Origin: Haliangium sp963772315
Lineage (GTDB): Bacteria > Myxococcota_A > Polyangia > Haliangiales > Haliangiaceae
Reading direction: 5' to 3'
Assembly (NCBI GenBank): GCA_963772315.1
Contig: CAVYWJ010000003.1
Span: 2,573,361-2,637,360 of the forward strand
DNA length: 64,000 bases
Shown here: one piece after another, positions 17,893 through 36,596 of the stretch
How positions within the stretch are numbered: position 1 is the first letter of the stretch
Layout: each line of letters opens with the position of its first letter
The notes under the pieces: generated by a model
What the model was told of the DNA's origin: nothing
The model's database searches: none
What the model saw: the letters and a program-made list of their open reading frames with translations, nothing else
Position numbers and translations under genes: made by a program

Positions 17893-18441
17893 ATGTCGGA
17901 GTCCCGTGCGCTCACCGAGCCCGAGCGCGCCATGATCGCGGCTGCGCGCGAGAAGGCGTACATCCTCTACGAGGGCAAGCAAGTGCCACACCGGAGCTGT
18001 GGCATCGCCCTGGCCGAGACCTTCGAGCTGCCCTCGCGGCCCTACCAGGCCCTGCGCCGGGGCGGTATCACCGGGTGTGGCGCGTGCGGTGCCATCCGCG
18101 CGGGCGAGCAGGTGCTGGGCGAGATCCTCGGTGATCCGGATCCCGCGGGCGCGGTGACCGATGCCCTGCGTCGCGCGATCACCTGGTACCAGGCCGAGGC
18201 CGAGCGACGCATCGATCGCGGCAGCTCGCCCGATATCGTGTGCAACAACCTGACCGCGCAGTTCGGCGACTTTCGCGGCCCGCTGCGCCATCAGTTCTGC
18301 ACCAACCTGGCGGCCGAGGTGGCCGCGCTCACGACCGAGGCCCTGCTGCGCTTTGCGCCGGAGGGCACCGAGATCCACGTCGGGCCGATCGCGGGGCTGG
18401 CGCCGTCCGGCCCCGGCGCGACCCCCGGAGGTACACCGTGA
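17893..18441 (+). CDS. C_GCAxxG_C_C family protein
   Basis: 182 residues. Cysteines follow the pattern of this small redox or metal-binding family: HRSCGIA at about 36, then GGITGCGACGAI at about 56-67, then DIVCNN at about 117 and HQFCTN at about 137. Such proteins are usually cytoplasmic and are suspected to carry redox-active or metal-binding Cys pairs. The stop codon overlaps the GTG of the next gene (GTGA), so the two are co-translated. The final Pro/Gly-rich tail is not part of the conserved domain. Confidence 0.65.
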   Translation: MSESRALTEPERAMIAAAREKAYILYEGKQVPHRSCGIALAETFELPSRPYQALRRGGITGCGACGAIRAGEQVLGEILGDPDPAGAVTDALRRAITWYQAEAERRIDRGSSPDIVCNNLTAQFGDFRGPLRHQFCTNLAAEVAALTTEALLRFAPEGTEIHVGPIAGLAPSGPGATPGGTP

Positions 18442-18839
18442 GCGTCACCAAGCAGACCGTGGTCAACATAGTCAACGAGGCGTCGATCAAGATGCAGGAT
18501 CCCAACTACACGGCCGTGATGGTGGGGGGGTTCGTGCAGACGCAGAACCCCGCGGCCCAGTTCATCAGCGCGCACGCGGATGAGCTGGGCGGGCCCGAGC
18601 AGGTGGTGAGCGTGATCTTCCACGCGGCGCTGCTGGCGCTGTGCTTCCAGCGCGGGAACAACCGCAGCGTGCCCGAGATGAGCTTCGAGGATCTCGACCG
18701 CGTGGCCGGCACCGACCTGGCCGAGCGCCTCGCCGGGGTTCAGCCCGCGCTCCACGAGTACATCGTCTCGAACGTCGAGGACGCCAAGGTGCGCGAGCTG
18801 CTCAGCCTGCTGGCGCTGGCCATGGATCTGGTGAGCTGA
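18438..18839 (+). CDS. Hypothetical protein, partner of the C_GCAxxG_C_C gene
   Basis: 133 residues, starting at GTG 18438 inside the upstream stop. It is mostly helical, with no signal peptide, and contains a single Cys (LLALCFQRG). The frame stays open upstream, but the overlap with a conserved gene argues for the GTG. No domain recognised. Translational coupling implies that it works with the upstream Cys-rich protein. Confidence 0.5.
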   Translation: MSVTKQTVVNIVNEASIKMQDPNYTAVMVGGFVQTQNPAAQFISAHADELGGPEQVVSVIFHAALLALCFQRGNNRSVPEMSFEDLDRVAGTDLAERLAGVQPALHEYIVSNVEDAKVRELLSLLALAMDLVS

Positions 18840-18869
18840 GCGCGCCCGCGACCGGGAGGGCCTCGGCCG

Positions 18870-20247
<1,378 letters not shown>

Positions 20248-20355
20248 GGACATCACCTCCGAGGCGAGTATGCGAGGGATATCCCGCTGTCGCAACCTCG
20301 GACGCGCCGGCGCAGCACCCGGGACGCACGGCTCACCCGGACGCGCAGGTGCGGC

Positions 20356-23570
<3,215 letters not shown>

Positions 23571-23733
23571 CAGGTGAAAACGAACTCCTCGCGCTCAGTG
23601 TAGCCAAATCCCCGCGCAGGAAAAGCATTCGTTGTGGCCAGACGCGGTCGTAGAGGCTGCGGCGCGCGGTTCCCGGGGTGTTTCGGCTGCGGCACGATTG
23701 GCCAGAGGGCGCGATTCGAGCTACCGTCGCTCC

Positions 23734-24243
23734 ATGAGAAGCACGCGATGGTTCGCAGCGATGACGGGAGTCTTGCTCCTCGGGCTGATGGGCGATGCAT
23801 CGATGGTGCAGGCGCAGCCGGTCGAGAAAGGCTCGCTCGGCGTGGGCCTGATCCTCGGCGAGCCCACGGGCGTCGCGGCCAAGCTGTACCTGGCCGACGA
23901 CACCGCCATTGCCGGCGCCGTGGGCTTTGCCTTCATCGATGGCGGCCTGCACCTGCACGCGGATTACCTGTTGCACCCGTGGGTGCTCGAGGACGCCGAT
24001 ATCTTCGTCCTGCCCGCGTACATCGGCGTGGGCCTGCGGCTCCTGAACGAGGATCGAGGCGGCGGCGACGACGTGTTCCACCTCGGCGTCCGCGGCGTGG
24101 GCGGCATGCTGTTCGACTTCAAGGAGATCCCGATCGACGTGTTCGTCGAGATCGCGGCCGTGCTCGACTACGCGTTCACCGACGACGACGGCGGCCCCGG
24201 CATCGGTCTCAACGCCGGCGTCGGCGCGCGGTACTACTTCTGA
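23734..24243 (+). CDS. Small outer-membrane beta-barrel-like protein
   Basis: 169 residues with a cleavable signal peptide (STRWFAAMTGVLLLGLM..., cut after VQA about residue 21). The mature part alternates hydrophobic and polar residues in short strands (GVGLILGEPTGVAAKLYL, AYIGVGLRLL, LNAGVGARYYF) and ends in an aromatic residue, the usual C-terminal signal of outer-membrane barrels. The start at 23734 is chosen because the signal peptide begins there; the frame is open further upstream without homology. Role unknown. Confidence 0.65.
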   Translation: MRSTRWFAAMTGVLLLGLMGDASMVQAQPVEKGSLGVGLILGEPTGVAAKLYLADDTAIAGAVGFAFIDGGLHLHADYLLHPWVLEDADIFVLPAYIGVGLRLLNEDRGGGDDVFHLGVRGVGGMLFDFKEIPIDVFVEIAAVLDYAFTDDDGGPGIGLNAGVGARYYF

Positions 24244-24271
24244 CGCGTGGTTGATAGCGCGCGGCCGGGTT

Positions 24272-24311
24272 GAAACCATCACAAAACCGTCGCGAGCGGG
24301 TCGATGGTTTC
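24272..24311. terminator. Inverted repeat between convergent genes
   Basis: GAAACCATC (24272-24280) and GATGGTTTC (24303-24311) form a 9-bp stem with a 22-nt loop, directly next to the recD2 stop and 28 bp after the barrel-protein stop. It can serve both strands. Confidence 0.5.
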
Positions 24312-26636
<2,325 letters not shown>

Positions 26637-26693
26637 GCTCGCATCTTACCTGGAGAGGTCGCTGCCGCACACGCGCGGGCGGCGCAACCCGCG

Positions 26694-27680
26694 CTACGCC
26701 TTGGCGGCCTGCGCGTAGGGCGGGTCGCGGCGCTTGCGGCGATACATCGAGCGATCGGCGTCGTCGATGAGCCCGCGCCCCGACGAGCTGCAGTGGGCCT
26801 CGCTCACCGCCACGCCGATCGACGCGCTCACGCGCACTGCCGAGTTGACGATCGCGATCTGTTCGATGCCGGCGCGAATGCGCTCGGCCACCTGGTGCGC
26901 CTGGGCCTCGTCCACGCCCGGCAGCACGACCAGGAACTCGTCGCCGCCGATGCGCCCGGCCGCGTCCGAGCGCCGGATCGAGCAGTGCAGCACCTTGCCG
27001 ATGGCGCGCAGCACCTCGTCGCCCGTGACGTGCCCGTAGGTGTCGTTGATGTGCTTGAAGGCGTCGATGTTGACCAGCAGGATGCCGAGCGGGGTGCCGC
27101 AGTGGCTCAGGCGATTGGTCTCGCGCTCCAGCATCTGCAGGATGCCGCGGCGGTTGAAGATGCCGGTGAGCTCATCGACGCACACTTGCTCGCGCAGGCG
27201 GCGCATCTCGCTCTGCACACGCAGCTGAGCGCGCAGGCGCGCGGCCAGCTCGGCGGGCGACAGCGGCCCCATCCACACGTCGCGAACCCCCGCCTCCAGC
27301 GCGGCCACGGCGAGGGCCCTGTCGGTCTCCTCGCACAGCATCACGAACGGGACCTCGCGTATGTCCGGGTGCGTCCGCAGCTCCTCGAGCCGCGTGGCGT
27401 CCCATGGCTGCCCGCGCAGCTGGGCTATCAGGACCAGATCGGGCTGCGTGTGCTCGGCCCTGCTGATGATCTCGTCTTCGCTGGCTGCGGCCACAGCCGC
27501 AAAGCCCAAACGGAGCAACGCGGTGCACAACGATACACGCGTCGCCGGCTCCGTGCAGAGCACGATGAGCTGGGCTTGGGGGATAGATACGGCGCAGACG
27601 TCTTCCGAAAACAAAGCGGGCTCCCTGGCCGATGATGGAACCATGTACGCAACTATTGTGCCGCTACGAGACGGTGGCAA
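26694..27680 (-). CDS. Diguanylate cyclase with degenerate receiver domain
   Basis: 328 residues. Residues about 35-150 have the outline of a response-regulator receiver (PDLVLIAQLRGQPWD), but the phospho-acceptor Asp position is Ala and the acidic pair near the N-terminus is missing, so it is probably not phosphorylated. Residues about 165-320 form a GGDEF domain: DELTGIFNRRGI, NIDAFKHINDTYGH and RIGGDEFLVVLP with the active GGDEF intact. RRSD five residues before it is a product-inhibition (I-site) motif. It should make cyclic di-GMP. Start chosen at the first ATG; MVPSSAREP 12 codons later is an alternative. Confidence 0.85.
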   Translation of the reverse strand: MPPSRSGTIVAYMVPSSAREPALFSEDVCAVSIPQAQLIVLCTEPATRVSLCTALLRLGFAAVAAASEDEIISRAEHTQPDLVLIAQLRGQPWDATRLEELRTHPDIREVPFVMLCEETDRALAVAALEAGVRDVWMGPLSPAELAARLRAQLRVQSEMRRLREQVCVDELTGIFNRRGILQMLERETNRLSHCGTPLGILLVNIDAFKHINDTYGHVTGDEVLRAIGKVLHCSIRRSDAAGRIGGDEFLVVLPGVDEAQAHQVAERIRAGIEQIAIVNSAVRVSASIGVAVSEAHCSSSGRGLIDDADRSMYRRKRRDPPYAQAAKA

Positions 27681-28007
27681 ATTTTTGGCAGTACCTTTTG
27701 GCGAGGGGTCGGACCTTAGCTCGAAAGTCGGCCAATTTCGAGCAACTGAACGTCACTTGATCCCTGTGAATGCGGGCACTGGGCGTGACCTGGCAAGTCA
27801 CCGATCCCAGTTCGAGTCGAATGTAGGTCGGTACCTCCGTGAGCGGGGGCGCACTGATCGGATCACACTGCCTCACGCGCTCGCCCGTGCGGCGAAACGT
27901 GATCATGTGGGTGGCAGCGCCACACCTGAAAGTGTAGCCTCGACACTAATCGGCGCGACCCAATCGAACATTCGTCGATATTCGGCCGCCACCTAGGAGG
28001 TACGCCC
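27681..28007. promoter_or_regulatory. Divergent intergenic region with inverted repeat upstream of pncB
   Basis: This region separates the GGDEF gene (minus) from pncB (plus) and must hold promoters for both. AGTGT at 27931-27935 and ACACT at 27943-27947 form a dyad with a 7-bp spacer about 60 bp before the pncB start, a possible operator. TAGGAGGT ends 6 bp before the ATG at 28008 and is a near-ideal ribosome-binding site. No gene was found inside. Confidence 0.4.
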
Positions 28008-29486
28008 ATGACTGCATCCACAGGCGACGGCTCGCTGGCGCTGTTCACCGATCTCTACCAGCTCACCATGGCCTACGGCTACTGGAAGCACGGCGTCACC
28101 GAGCGGCGCGCGGCGTTCCATCTGTTCTTTCGCAAGAACCCGTTCGGCAGCGCCTTTGCCGTGGCCTGCGGCCTGGCCGGCGTGGTCGAGTACCTGCGCG
28201 AATTTCGCTTCCACGACGACGATCTGCGCTACCTGGCCAGCCTGGAGGGCAACGACGGCAAGCCGCTGTTCGAAGCTGCGTTCCTGCAGTACCTCGGTCG
28301 CATGGAGCTCGCTTGCGACATCGACGCCATGCCCGAGGGCACGCTCGTCTTCGCGCACGAGCCGCTGCTGCGCATCACGGGGCCGGTCGTGCAGTGTCAG
28401 CTCCTGGAGACCGTGTTCCTGTCGCTGCTCAACTTTCCCACGCTCGTGGCCACCAAGGCCGCGCGGGTGTGCCACGCCGCGCGCGGCGAGACCGTGCTGG
28501 AGTTCGGCATGCGCCGCGCCCAGGGGCTCAACGGCGGGCTCGCCGCCTCACGCGCGGCTTACATCGGCGGCGCGGCCGCCACCTCCAACGTGCTCGCCGG
28601 CAAGCGCTTCGGCATCCCGGTCAAGGGCACCCACGCGCACAGCTGGGTGATGTTCTTCGAGGACGAGCTGGAGTCGTTCGCGCGCTACGCCGAGGCGATG
28701 CCCAACAACTGCATCTTCCTGGTCGATACCTACGACACGCTCGACGGCGTGCGCCACGCGGTCGAGGTCGGCAAGGCGCTGCGCGCGCGCGGGCACGAGA
28801 TGGCCGGCATCCGCCTCGACTCCGGCGATCTGGCCGCGCTCAGCATCGCGGCGCGCGAGATCCTCGACGCCAACGGCTTCCCGCACGCGGCCATCGTGGC
28901 CAGCAGCGATCTCGACGAGCACGAGATCACCAAGCTCGAGGAACGCGGCGCGACCATCTCCGTGTGGGGCGTGGGCACGCGCCTGGCCACGGCCTACGAT
29001 CAGCCCGCGCTCGGCGGCGTGTACAAGCTGGCCGCGGTGCAGGACCAGGACGGCGCCTGGCAGCGCCGCATCAAGCTCTCGGAGGAGAGCGGCAAGTTGA
29101 CGTTCCCGGGCATCCTGCAGGTGCGTCGCTTCCGCCAGGGCGGTCAGTTCGTCGCCGACGTCATCTACGACATCGAGGACGGACAGACCGACGCGCAGAC
29201 CATGTTCGACATCCGCGATCCCGAGCGCACGTACCCGATCGCGGCCGGCAGCCACGACAGCGAGGATCTGCTCGTGCCCATCTACCGCGCGGGCAAGCTG
29301 GTGTACGAGCTGCCGTCGGCCACGGACGCGCGGGCGCGCACCCTGGCGCAGCTGTCCCAGCTCGATTCCAGCATGCGCCGGCTGTACGAGCCCGCGGCCT
29401 ATCCCGTAGGCTTGGATCGCGCCGTGAACGCCCGCAAGCAGGACCTCGTGGCCGAGGCGCGCGCGCGCTCGGCCGATGCAACCTAG
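28008..29486 (+). CDS. pncB: Nicotinate phosphoribosyltransferase
   Basis: 492 residues. The N-terminus TDLYQLTMAYGYWKHG is the family signature; ALFHLFF-like strands follow and the central barrel has EFGMRRAQG, KGTHAHSWVM (with the active-site His) and GIRLDSGDLA. The enzyme joins nicotinate to phosphoribosyl pyrophosphate, driven by ATP, as the entry step of NAD salvage. An excellent ribosome-binding site supports the start. The next gene, an NrtR-like NUDIX protein, begins 25 bp downstream on the same strand, which fits an NAD-metabolism operon. Confidence 0.93.
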   Translation: MTASTGDGSLALFTDLYQLTMAYGYWKHGVTERRAAFHLFFRKNPFGSAFAVACGLAGVVEYLREFRFHDDDLRYLASLEGNDGKPLFEAAFLQYLGRMELACDIDAMPEGTLVFAHEPLLRITGPVVQCQLLETVFLSLLNFPTLVATKAARVCHAARGETVLEFGMRRAQGLNGGLAASRAAYIGGAAATSNVLAGKRFGIPVKGTHAHSWVMFFEDELESFARYAEAMPNNCIFLVDTYDTLDGVRHAVEVGKALRARGHEMAGIRLDSGDLAALSIAAREILDANGFPHAAIVASSDLDEHEITKLEERGATISVWGVGTRLATAYDQPALGGVYKLAAVQDQDGAWQRRIKLSEESGKLTFPGILQVRRFRQGGQFVADVIYDIEDGQTDAQTMFDIRDPERTYPIAAGSHDSEDLLVPIYRAGKLVYELPSATDARARTLAQLSQLDSSMRRLYEPAAYPVGLDRAVNARKQDLVAEARARSADAT

Positions 29487-29511
29487 CTGCGCAGTCAGCC
29501 GAGGAGGAACC

Positions 29512-30207
29512 GTGTCCTATACCTATGACTATCCGCGGCCGGCGGTGGCCGTGGACTGTGTGGTCTTCGGCCTCGATCTCGACGAGGACGACCTCGAGAT
29601 CCTCTTGATACAGCGGCTGAAGGATCCCTTTGCCCACGGCTGGGCGCTGCCCGGCGGCTTCATGCAGATGGACGAGACCGCCGACGTAGCGGCCCGTCGC
29701 GAGCTCGAGGAGGAGACCGGCGTGACCGACGTCTACCTCGAGCAGCTCTACACCTTCAGCGACGTCGCGCGCGATCCGCGCGGCCGCGTGGTCTCGATCG
29801 CGTACTACGCCCTGGCCAAGCTCTCGGACCATCGCATCCGCGCCGCCACCGACGCCGAGAACGTCGCCTGGTTCAGCATCCGCAAGCTGCCGCGGCTGGC
29901 CTTCGATCACAAGGCGATCATCGACACCGCGATCGAGCGCCTGCGCGGCAAGGTGCGCTACGCGCCCCTCGGCTTCGAGCTCCTGCCGCCCAAGTTCACG
30001 CTCTCGCAGCTGCAGCGGCTGTACGAGATCGTCCTCGAGGAGCAGCTCGACAAGCGCAACTTCCGCAAGAAGATCCTGAGCATGGAGTTCCTCGTCGACA
30101 CCGGCGAGCACGAGCAAGGCGTCGCCCACCGCGCCGCGCGGCTGTACCGCTTCGACCGGCGCAAATATCACAAGCTGGCCAAGCAGGGATTCAACTTTGG
30201 TATTTGA
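29512..30207 (+). CDS. NUDIX hydrolase with NrtR-like C-terminal winged helix
   Basis: 231 residues. The NUDIX box is complete (GFMQMDETADVAARRELEEE followed by TGV, about residues 52-74), so pyrophosphohydrolase activity on a nucleotide-sugar substrate such as ADP-ribose is possible. Residues about 155-230 (FTLSQLQRLYEIVLEEQLDK, then FRKKILSMEFLVDTG) match the winged helix of NrtR-type NAD regulators. GTG 29512 is chosen because AGGAGG sits just before it. Its position directly behind pncB supports either a regulator of NAD salvage or an ADP-ribose/NAD-breakdown enzyme. Confidence 0.8.
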   Translation: MSYTYDYPRPAVAVDCVVFGLDLDEDDLEILLIQRLKDPFAHGWALPGGFMQMDETADVAARRELEEETGVTDVYLEQLYTFSDVARDPRGRVVSIAYYALAKLSDHRIRAATDAENVAWFSIRKLPRLAFDHKAIIDTAIERLRGKVRYAPLGFELLPPKFTLSQLQRLYEIVLEEQLDKRNFRKKILSMEFLVDTGEHEQGVAHRAARLYRFDRRKYHKLAKQGFNFGI

Positions 30208-30597
30208 CTCCCTGGGCAGACCGCGATCCGTGCGCTCCCGGGGCGCCCGGCCGAGAATCTCGCCCTGAGCTCCTGGACGGGCAGCGCCGGCCCTGCGCGC
30301 CCCTCCAGCGCCGCTGTCAGGGCCGAAATTTTCGCTCCGCTGAAATTCTGCACCGGCGAGTGCGAAAGCCGTAGCAACACCCGTGCGTACAGCTGGTATG
30401 TGGGCATTGTTCTCGACCCGGTGGCGCCGAGACGTTGCGCGAAATCCATGCTGCACTGGTATGATTGGTTCAGATGTCATGAGTGCTCCTTCGACATCGA
30501 ATGTTGCGGCAGGTGGGCAGCGCGCGCTCCCCGGCGAGCGCATGGTGAGAGCCCGCCGGAGTCATTGAATTTCCCGGAATGATGCTTGGAGCTATTC
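30208..30597. other. Intergenic region without a recognisable gene
   Basis: It contains a small GC hairpin (CCGGG, GCG, CCCGG at 30238-30250) after the NUDIX stop that may end transcription, and probably the promoter of the following kinase. No conserved ORF was seen. Confidence 0.4.
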
Positions 30598-32130
<1,533 letters not shown>

Positions 32131-32296
32131 CCGCGACGCGTCAGAGAACATCCCTGTCTGGCCTCGACGGCGCTGCCATTGCCACGCTGCGGCAACAGGT
32201 AAAACCGCAGCGATATCCAGCGAGAGCAAAGTTCGCTTCGGCAGGCCTTGGCAGAAAGTGAACTCGAATTCATTACCGGTCCCCAGGCGGCCTGGA

Positions 32297-32302
32297 TATA
32301 TT
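32297..32302 (+). promoter_or_regulatory. Putative -10 element of lipase 1 leader
   Basis: TATATT here corresponds to TATACT at 34204-34209 before lipase 2. The flanks are also shared (GAATTCATTA upstream; CTCG-AAACGAGAGG and a CATTC motif downstream), and the distance to the start codon matches (about 59 against 64 bp) once the inserted element at 32336-32668 is removed. Both lipase genes therefore keep the same ancestral promoter leader. Confidence 0.4.
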
Positions 32303-32335
32303 GCGCGCGCTCGAAACGAGAGGCCGCTTTCATTC

Positions 32336-32668
32336 TTAAGAGCACCTCTACAAATTCCCCGTGCACCTCGTTGAACGGTGGTCGATGAATTTTCTTTCTC
32401 ATTTTACTCGCTCAAAAGCGGCGAATGCAGCCAGCGTGACCATCGGTCCCACCGGCTCCCTTGATCGCCGTTCACCGTCGGCAACTTTGCACCAACCCCC
32501 GACCGTGCTCCTCCCATCTCCCCCCAAACAGCGTTCTCGGCACGATTTGACCCCTCGCCTGCGATCTTGCTCCGACCCAGACGACCTCCGGTGCAACTCG
32601 CAACTTCACTAGAACGGCCTCTAGCGTGCCGAAAACGGCCTCGGATGAATTTGTAGAGGTGCTCTTAA
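32336..32668. mobile_element. 333-bp MITE-like element with perfect 22-bp terminal inverted repeats
   Basis: The left end (32336-32357, beginning TTAAGAGCACCTCTAC) and right end (32647-32668, ending GTAGAGGTGCTCTTAA) are perfect inverted complements over 22 bp, and both outer ends are TTAA. The lipase 2 leader lacks the segment, and removing one copy with a single TTAA restores collinearity, so this is an insertion at or duplicating TTAA. The interior has no convincing ORF, codon bias differs from the host, and there is no transposase, so it must have been moved in trans. It lies between the promoter-like box and the start codon of lipase 1; transcribed, the ends could form a very stable stem. 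Confidence 0.75.
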
Positions 32669-32684
32669 CAGGGGGTATATCCAG

Positions 32685-33791
<1,107 letters not shown>

Positions 33792-34198
33792 GCGCGTAGC
33801 CCGCGCCGCGCCGCGCCGTGCGTCGGAGACGACGCGTGATCCCGCACCGGGACACCGCATCATGGCAGCCCTCGCGTGCCATGAAAGTCGGTGTTCCGGA
33901 ACGCTGGTTGCCTGTGAAGCAATGGCGATGATCATGCCCGGGAACACCGGGCGACGGTCTCGATCGGCGACACGGGCGTGATGACCGGCGCAGCCTTTGG
34001 TTACGTCCTTCCCTGGTGGGATGCGTCGCAAGCCTTGGTTGCTATGCGTCGCGTCACCCGGACTCCCTTGTCCGGACGCCGGGACCAGAAACTTTGGCGC
34101 GCTGCGTCGGCAGGATTGCGTGAGGGAGAAGCCAATCCTGAGAGCCTAGGTTCGCTTCGAGAAAGCGAAGCGGAATTCATTATCCGCTTTGGGGGCAC
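33792..34198. other. Intergenic region between the lipase genes
   Basis: It contains two hairpins (CATGGCA/TGCCATG at 33861-33883 and GCCCGG/CCGGGC at 33936-33952) that could end lipase 1 transcription, then the conserved leader of lipase 2. No ORF with codon bias was seen. Confidence 0.4.
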
Positions 34199-34203
34199 AT
34201 GCA

Positions 34204-34209
34204 TATACT
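34204..34209 (+). promoter_or_regulatory. Putative -10 element of lipase 2 leader
   Basis: TATACT, about 64 bp before the start codon, inside a leader that matches the one upstream of lipase 1. No convincing -35 box was identified. Confidence 0.35.
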
Positions 34210-34267
34210 CCTGCACACTCGGAAACGAGAGGGACGATTCCATTCTAGAAAGAAGGGATATATCCAG

Positions 34268-35374
<1,107 letters not shown>

Positions 35375-35481
35375 GCAGAGCCGGGTCTTTCCAGACCCGC
35401 CGTACCGGAACCGCGGCATCGCGCCGCATCGTTACTTTGCACGCTGCGGCGCCGTGCGCCGTGGCCGCCAGAGGGATTGCC

Positions 35482-36516
35482 ATGTACAAGACGCGCATCT
35501 TGCTCATTCTCGGGCTGGTGGCGGCCACGGGCCTGGTCTTCTTCATTCGCGGCTCCGCCGATGAGGCGGGGCAGGGTGCGTCCTCGTCTGCGCGCGCTGA
35601 TGCGCCCGACCGGTCACGCATGGGCACGACGGCGCCGGCGCTGGCCATGCCCGGCGCCCAGCCGGCGGCGAGCACGAACGCGGAGCTCATCGAGCAGCTC
35701 CAGGCCGAGTACGGCGCCACCATCGAGCACCCCTCGGTGCAGATGCGCATGATCGAGAAGCTCATGCGCTACTTCCAGGAGCGCAACCCGGACGGCTGGG
35801 AGCAGGCGCTGCTCGCGGCCGTGCGCGCGGCGTTCCCCGAGCTCTACGACGAGATCGCCGAGCTCCTCCGCGACCGGCTGGAGTACGAGAAGTGGATGAA
35901 GGAGAACCAGGCCCGGATGCGCGCCCTGCCCTCCGACGCCCGCTACGAGGCCCTGCGGCAGCGGCGCGAGGAGCTCTTCGGTCACGATGTGGCCGAGGAG
36001 CTCTGGGCCAGCGAGCTCAAGAACCGGGCCATCGGGGAGGCGCTCGCGACCATCGACGCCCAGGAGGTCGCCAGCGTCACCGACAAGCTGGCCATGTATC
36101 GCGAGAGCCTGGCCGACATCCACGGTGACAAGGTCGATTCCTTCCTGGAGCGACACCGCCACCAGGCCATGACCCACTTCTTCGACCTCTCGTCCGTGCA
36201 GCAGGCGCTCTCCGGCATGGGCGCGGACCAGCGCCGCCAGACCATGCGCGAGATCCGCAAGGGCATGGGCCTCGACGACGAGGCGCTCACGCGCTGGGAC
36301 ACGCTCGACCAGAGCCGCGACCAGCGCTGGGACCAGGGCGCACGCTACATGGCCGAGCGCGCGGCCCTGGCCGGGACCTACGCCGGCGACGCGCTGGAGC
36401 AGCGCGTCCACGAGCTGCGTGTCCGCTACTTCGGCGACGAGGCCGAGACCATTCGCAGCGAGGAGCAGGGCGGCTTCTTCCGCTTCGAGCGCGAGCGCCA
36501 GTACGGCCGCAACTGA
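35482..36516 (+). CDS. Lipase-specific foldase/chaperone-like protein
   Basis: 344 residues with one N-terminal membrane helix (KTRILLILGLVAATGLVFFI, about 3-23), a variable Ala-rich linker and a long helical domain rich in Arg and Glu. Two motifs, RREELFGHDVAEELW and LRVRYFGDEAETI, resemble the repeated R-x-x-x-F-G/D segments of lipase chaperones (Lif/LipB, PF03280), which stay anchored in the inner membrane and fold the secreted lipase in the periplasm. Its position straight after two family I lipases supports this. Start chosen for the ribosome-binding site AGAGGGA and the membrane helix. Confidence 0.75.
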   Translation: MYKTRILLILGLVAATGLVFFIRGSADEAGQGASSSARADAPDRSRMGTTAPALAMPGAQPAASTNAELIEQLQAEYGATIEHPSVQMRMIEKLMRYFQERNPDGWEQALLAAVRAAFPELYDEIAELLRDRLEYEKWMKENQARMRALPSDARYEALRQRREELFGHDVAEELWASELKNRAIGEALATIDAQEVASVTDKLAMYRESLADIHGDKVDSFLERHRHQAMTHFFDLSSVQQALSGMGADQRRQTMREIRKGMGLDDEALTRWDTLDQSRDQRWDQGARYMAERAALAGTYAGDALEQRVHELRVRYFGDEAETIRSEEQGGFFRFERERQYGRN

Positions 36517-36521
36517 GCCGC

Positions 36522-36549
36522 GGCTCGCCGGGCCGCGCGCCGGCGAGCC
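36522..36549 (+). terminator. Strong GC hairpin after the chaperone gene, partly duplicated
   Basis: GGCTCGCCGG and CCGGCGAGCC form a 10-bp stem with an 8-nt loop, 5 bp past the stop. A 24-bp unit of the same sequence is repeated immediately after it (to about 36580), so a second nested hairpin is possible. It lies in the leader of the sigma-factor gene. Confidence 0.55.
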
Positions 36550-36596
36550 CGCCGGGCCGCGCGCCGGCGAGCCCGCCGGTGCTATCATGCGCCGGC

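Noticed and set aside
27790..27850. tRNA-like TTCGAGTC motif upstream of pncB
   Set aside because: No acceptor stem, anticodon arm or CCA end can be formed around it.
30390..30480. Sigma-54-like promoter before the PAS kinase
   Set aside because: The GG and GC dinucleotide positions do not fit the -24/-12 consensus well enough.
32361..32612. Small ORF inside the TIR element as a transposase remnant
   Set aside because: Its codon use is unlike the host, no DDE-type motif is present, and it covers most of a 333-bp element too short for a transposase.
36522..36580. 24-bp repeat after the chaperone gene as a mobile or CRISPR-like repeat
   Set aside because: Only about two copies; it is explained by a duplicated GC hairpin.
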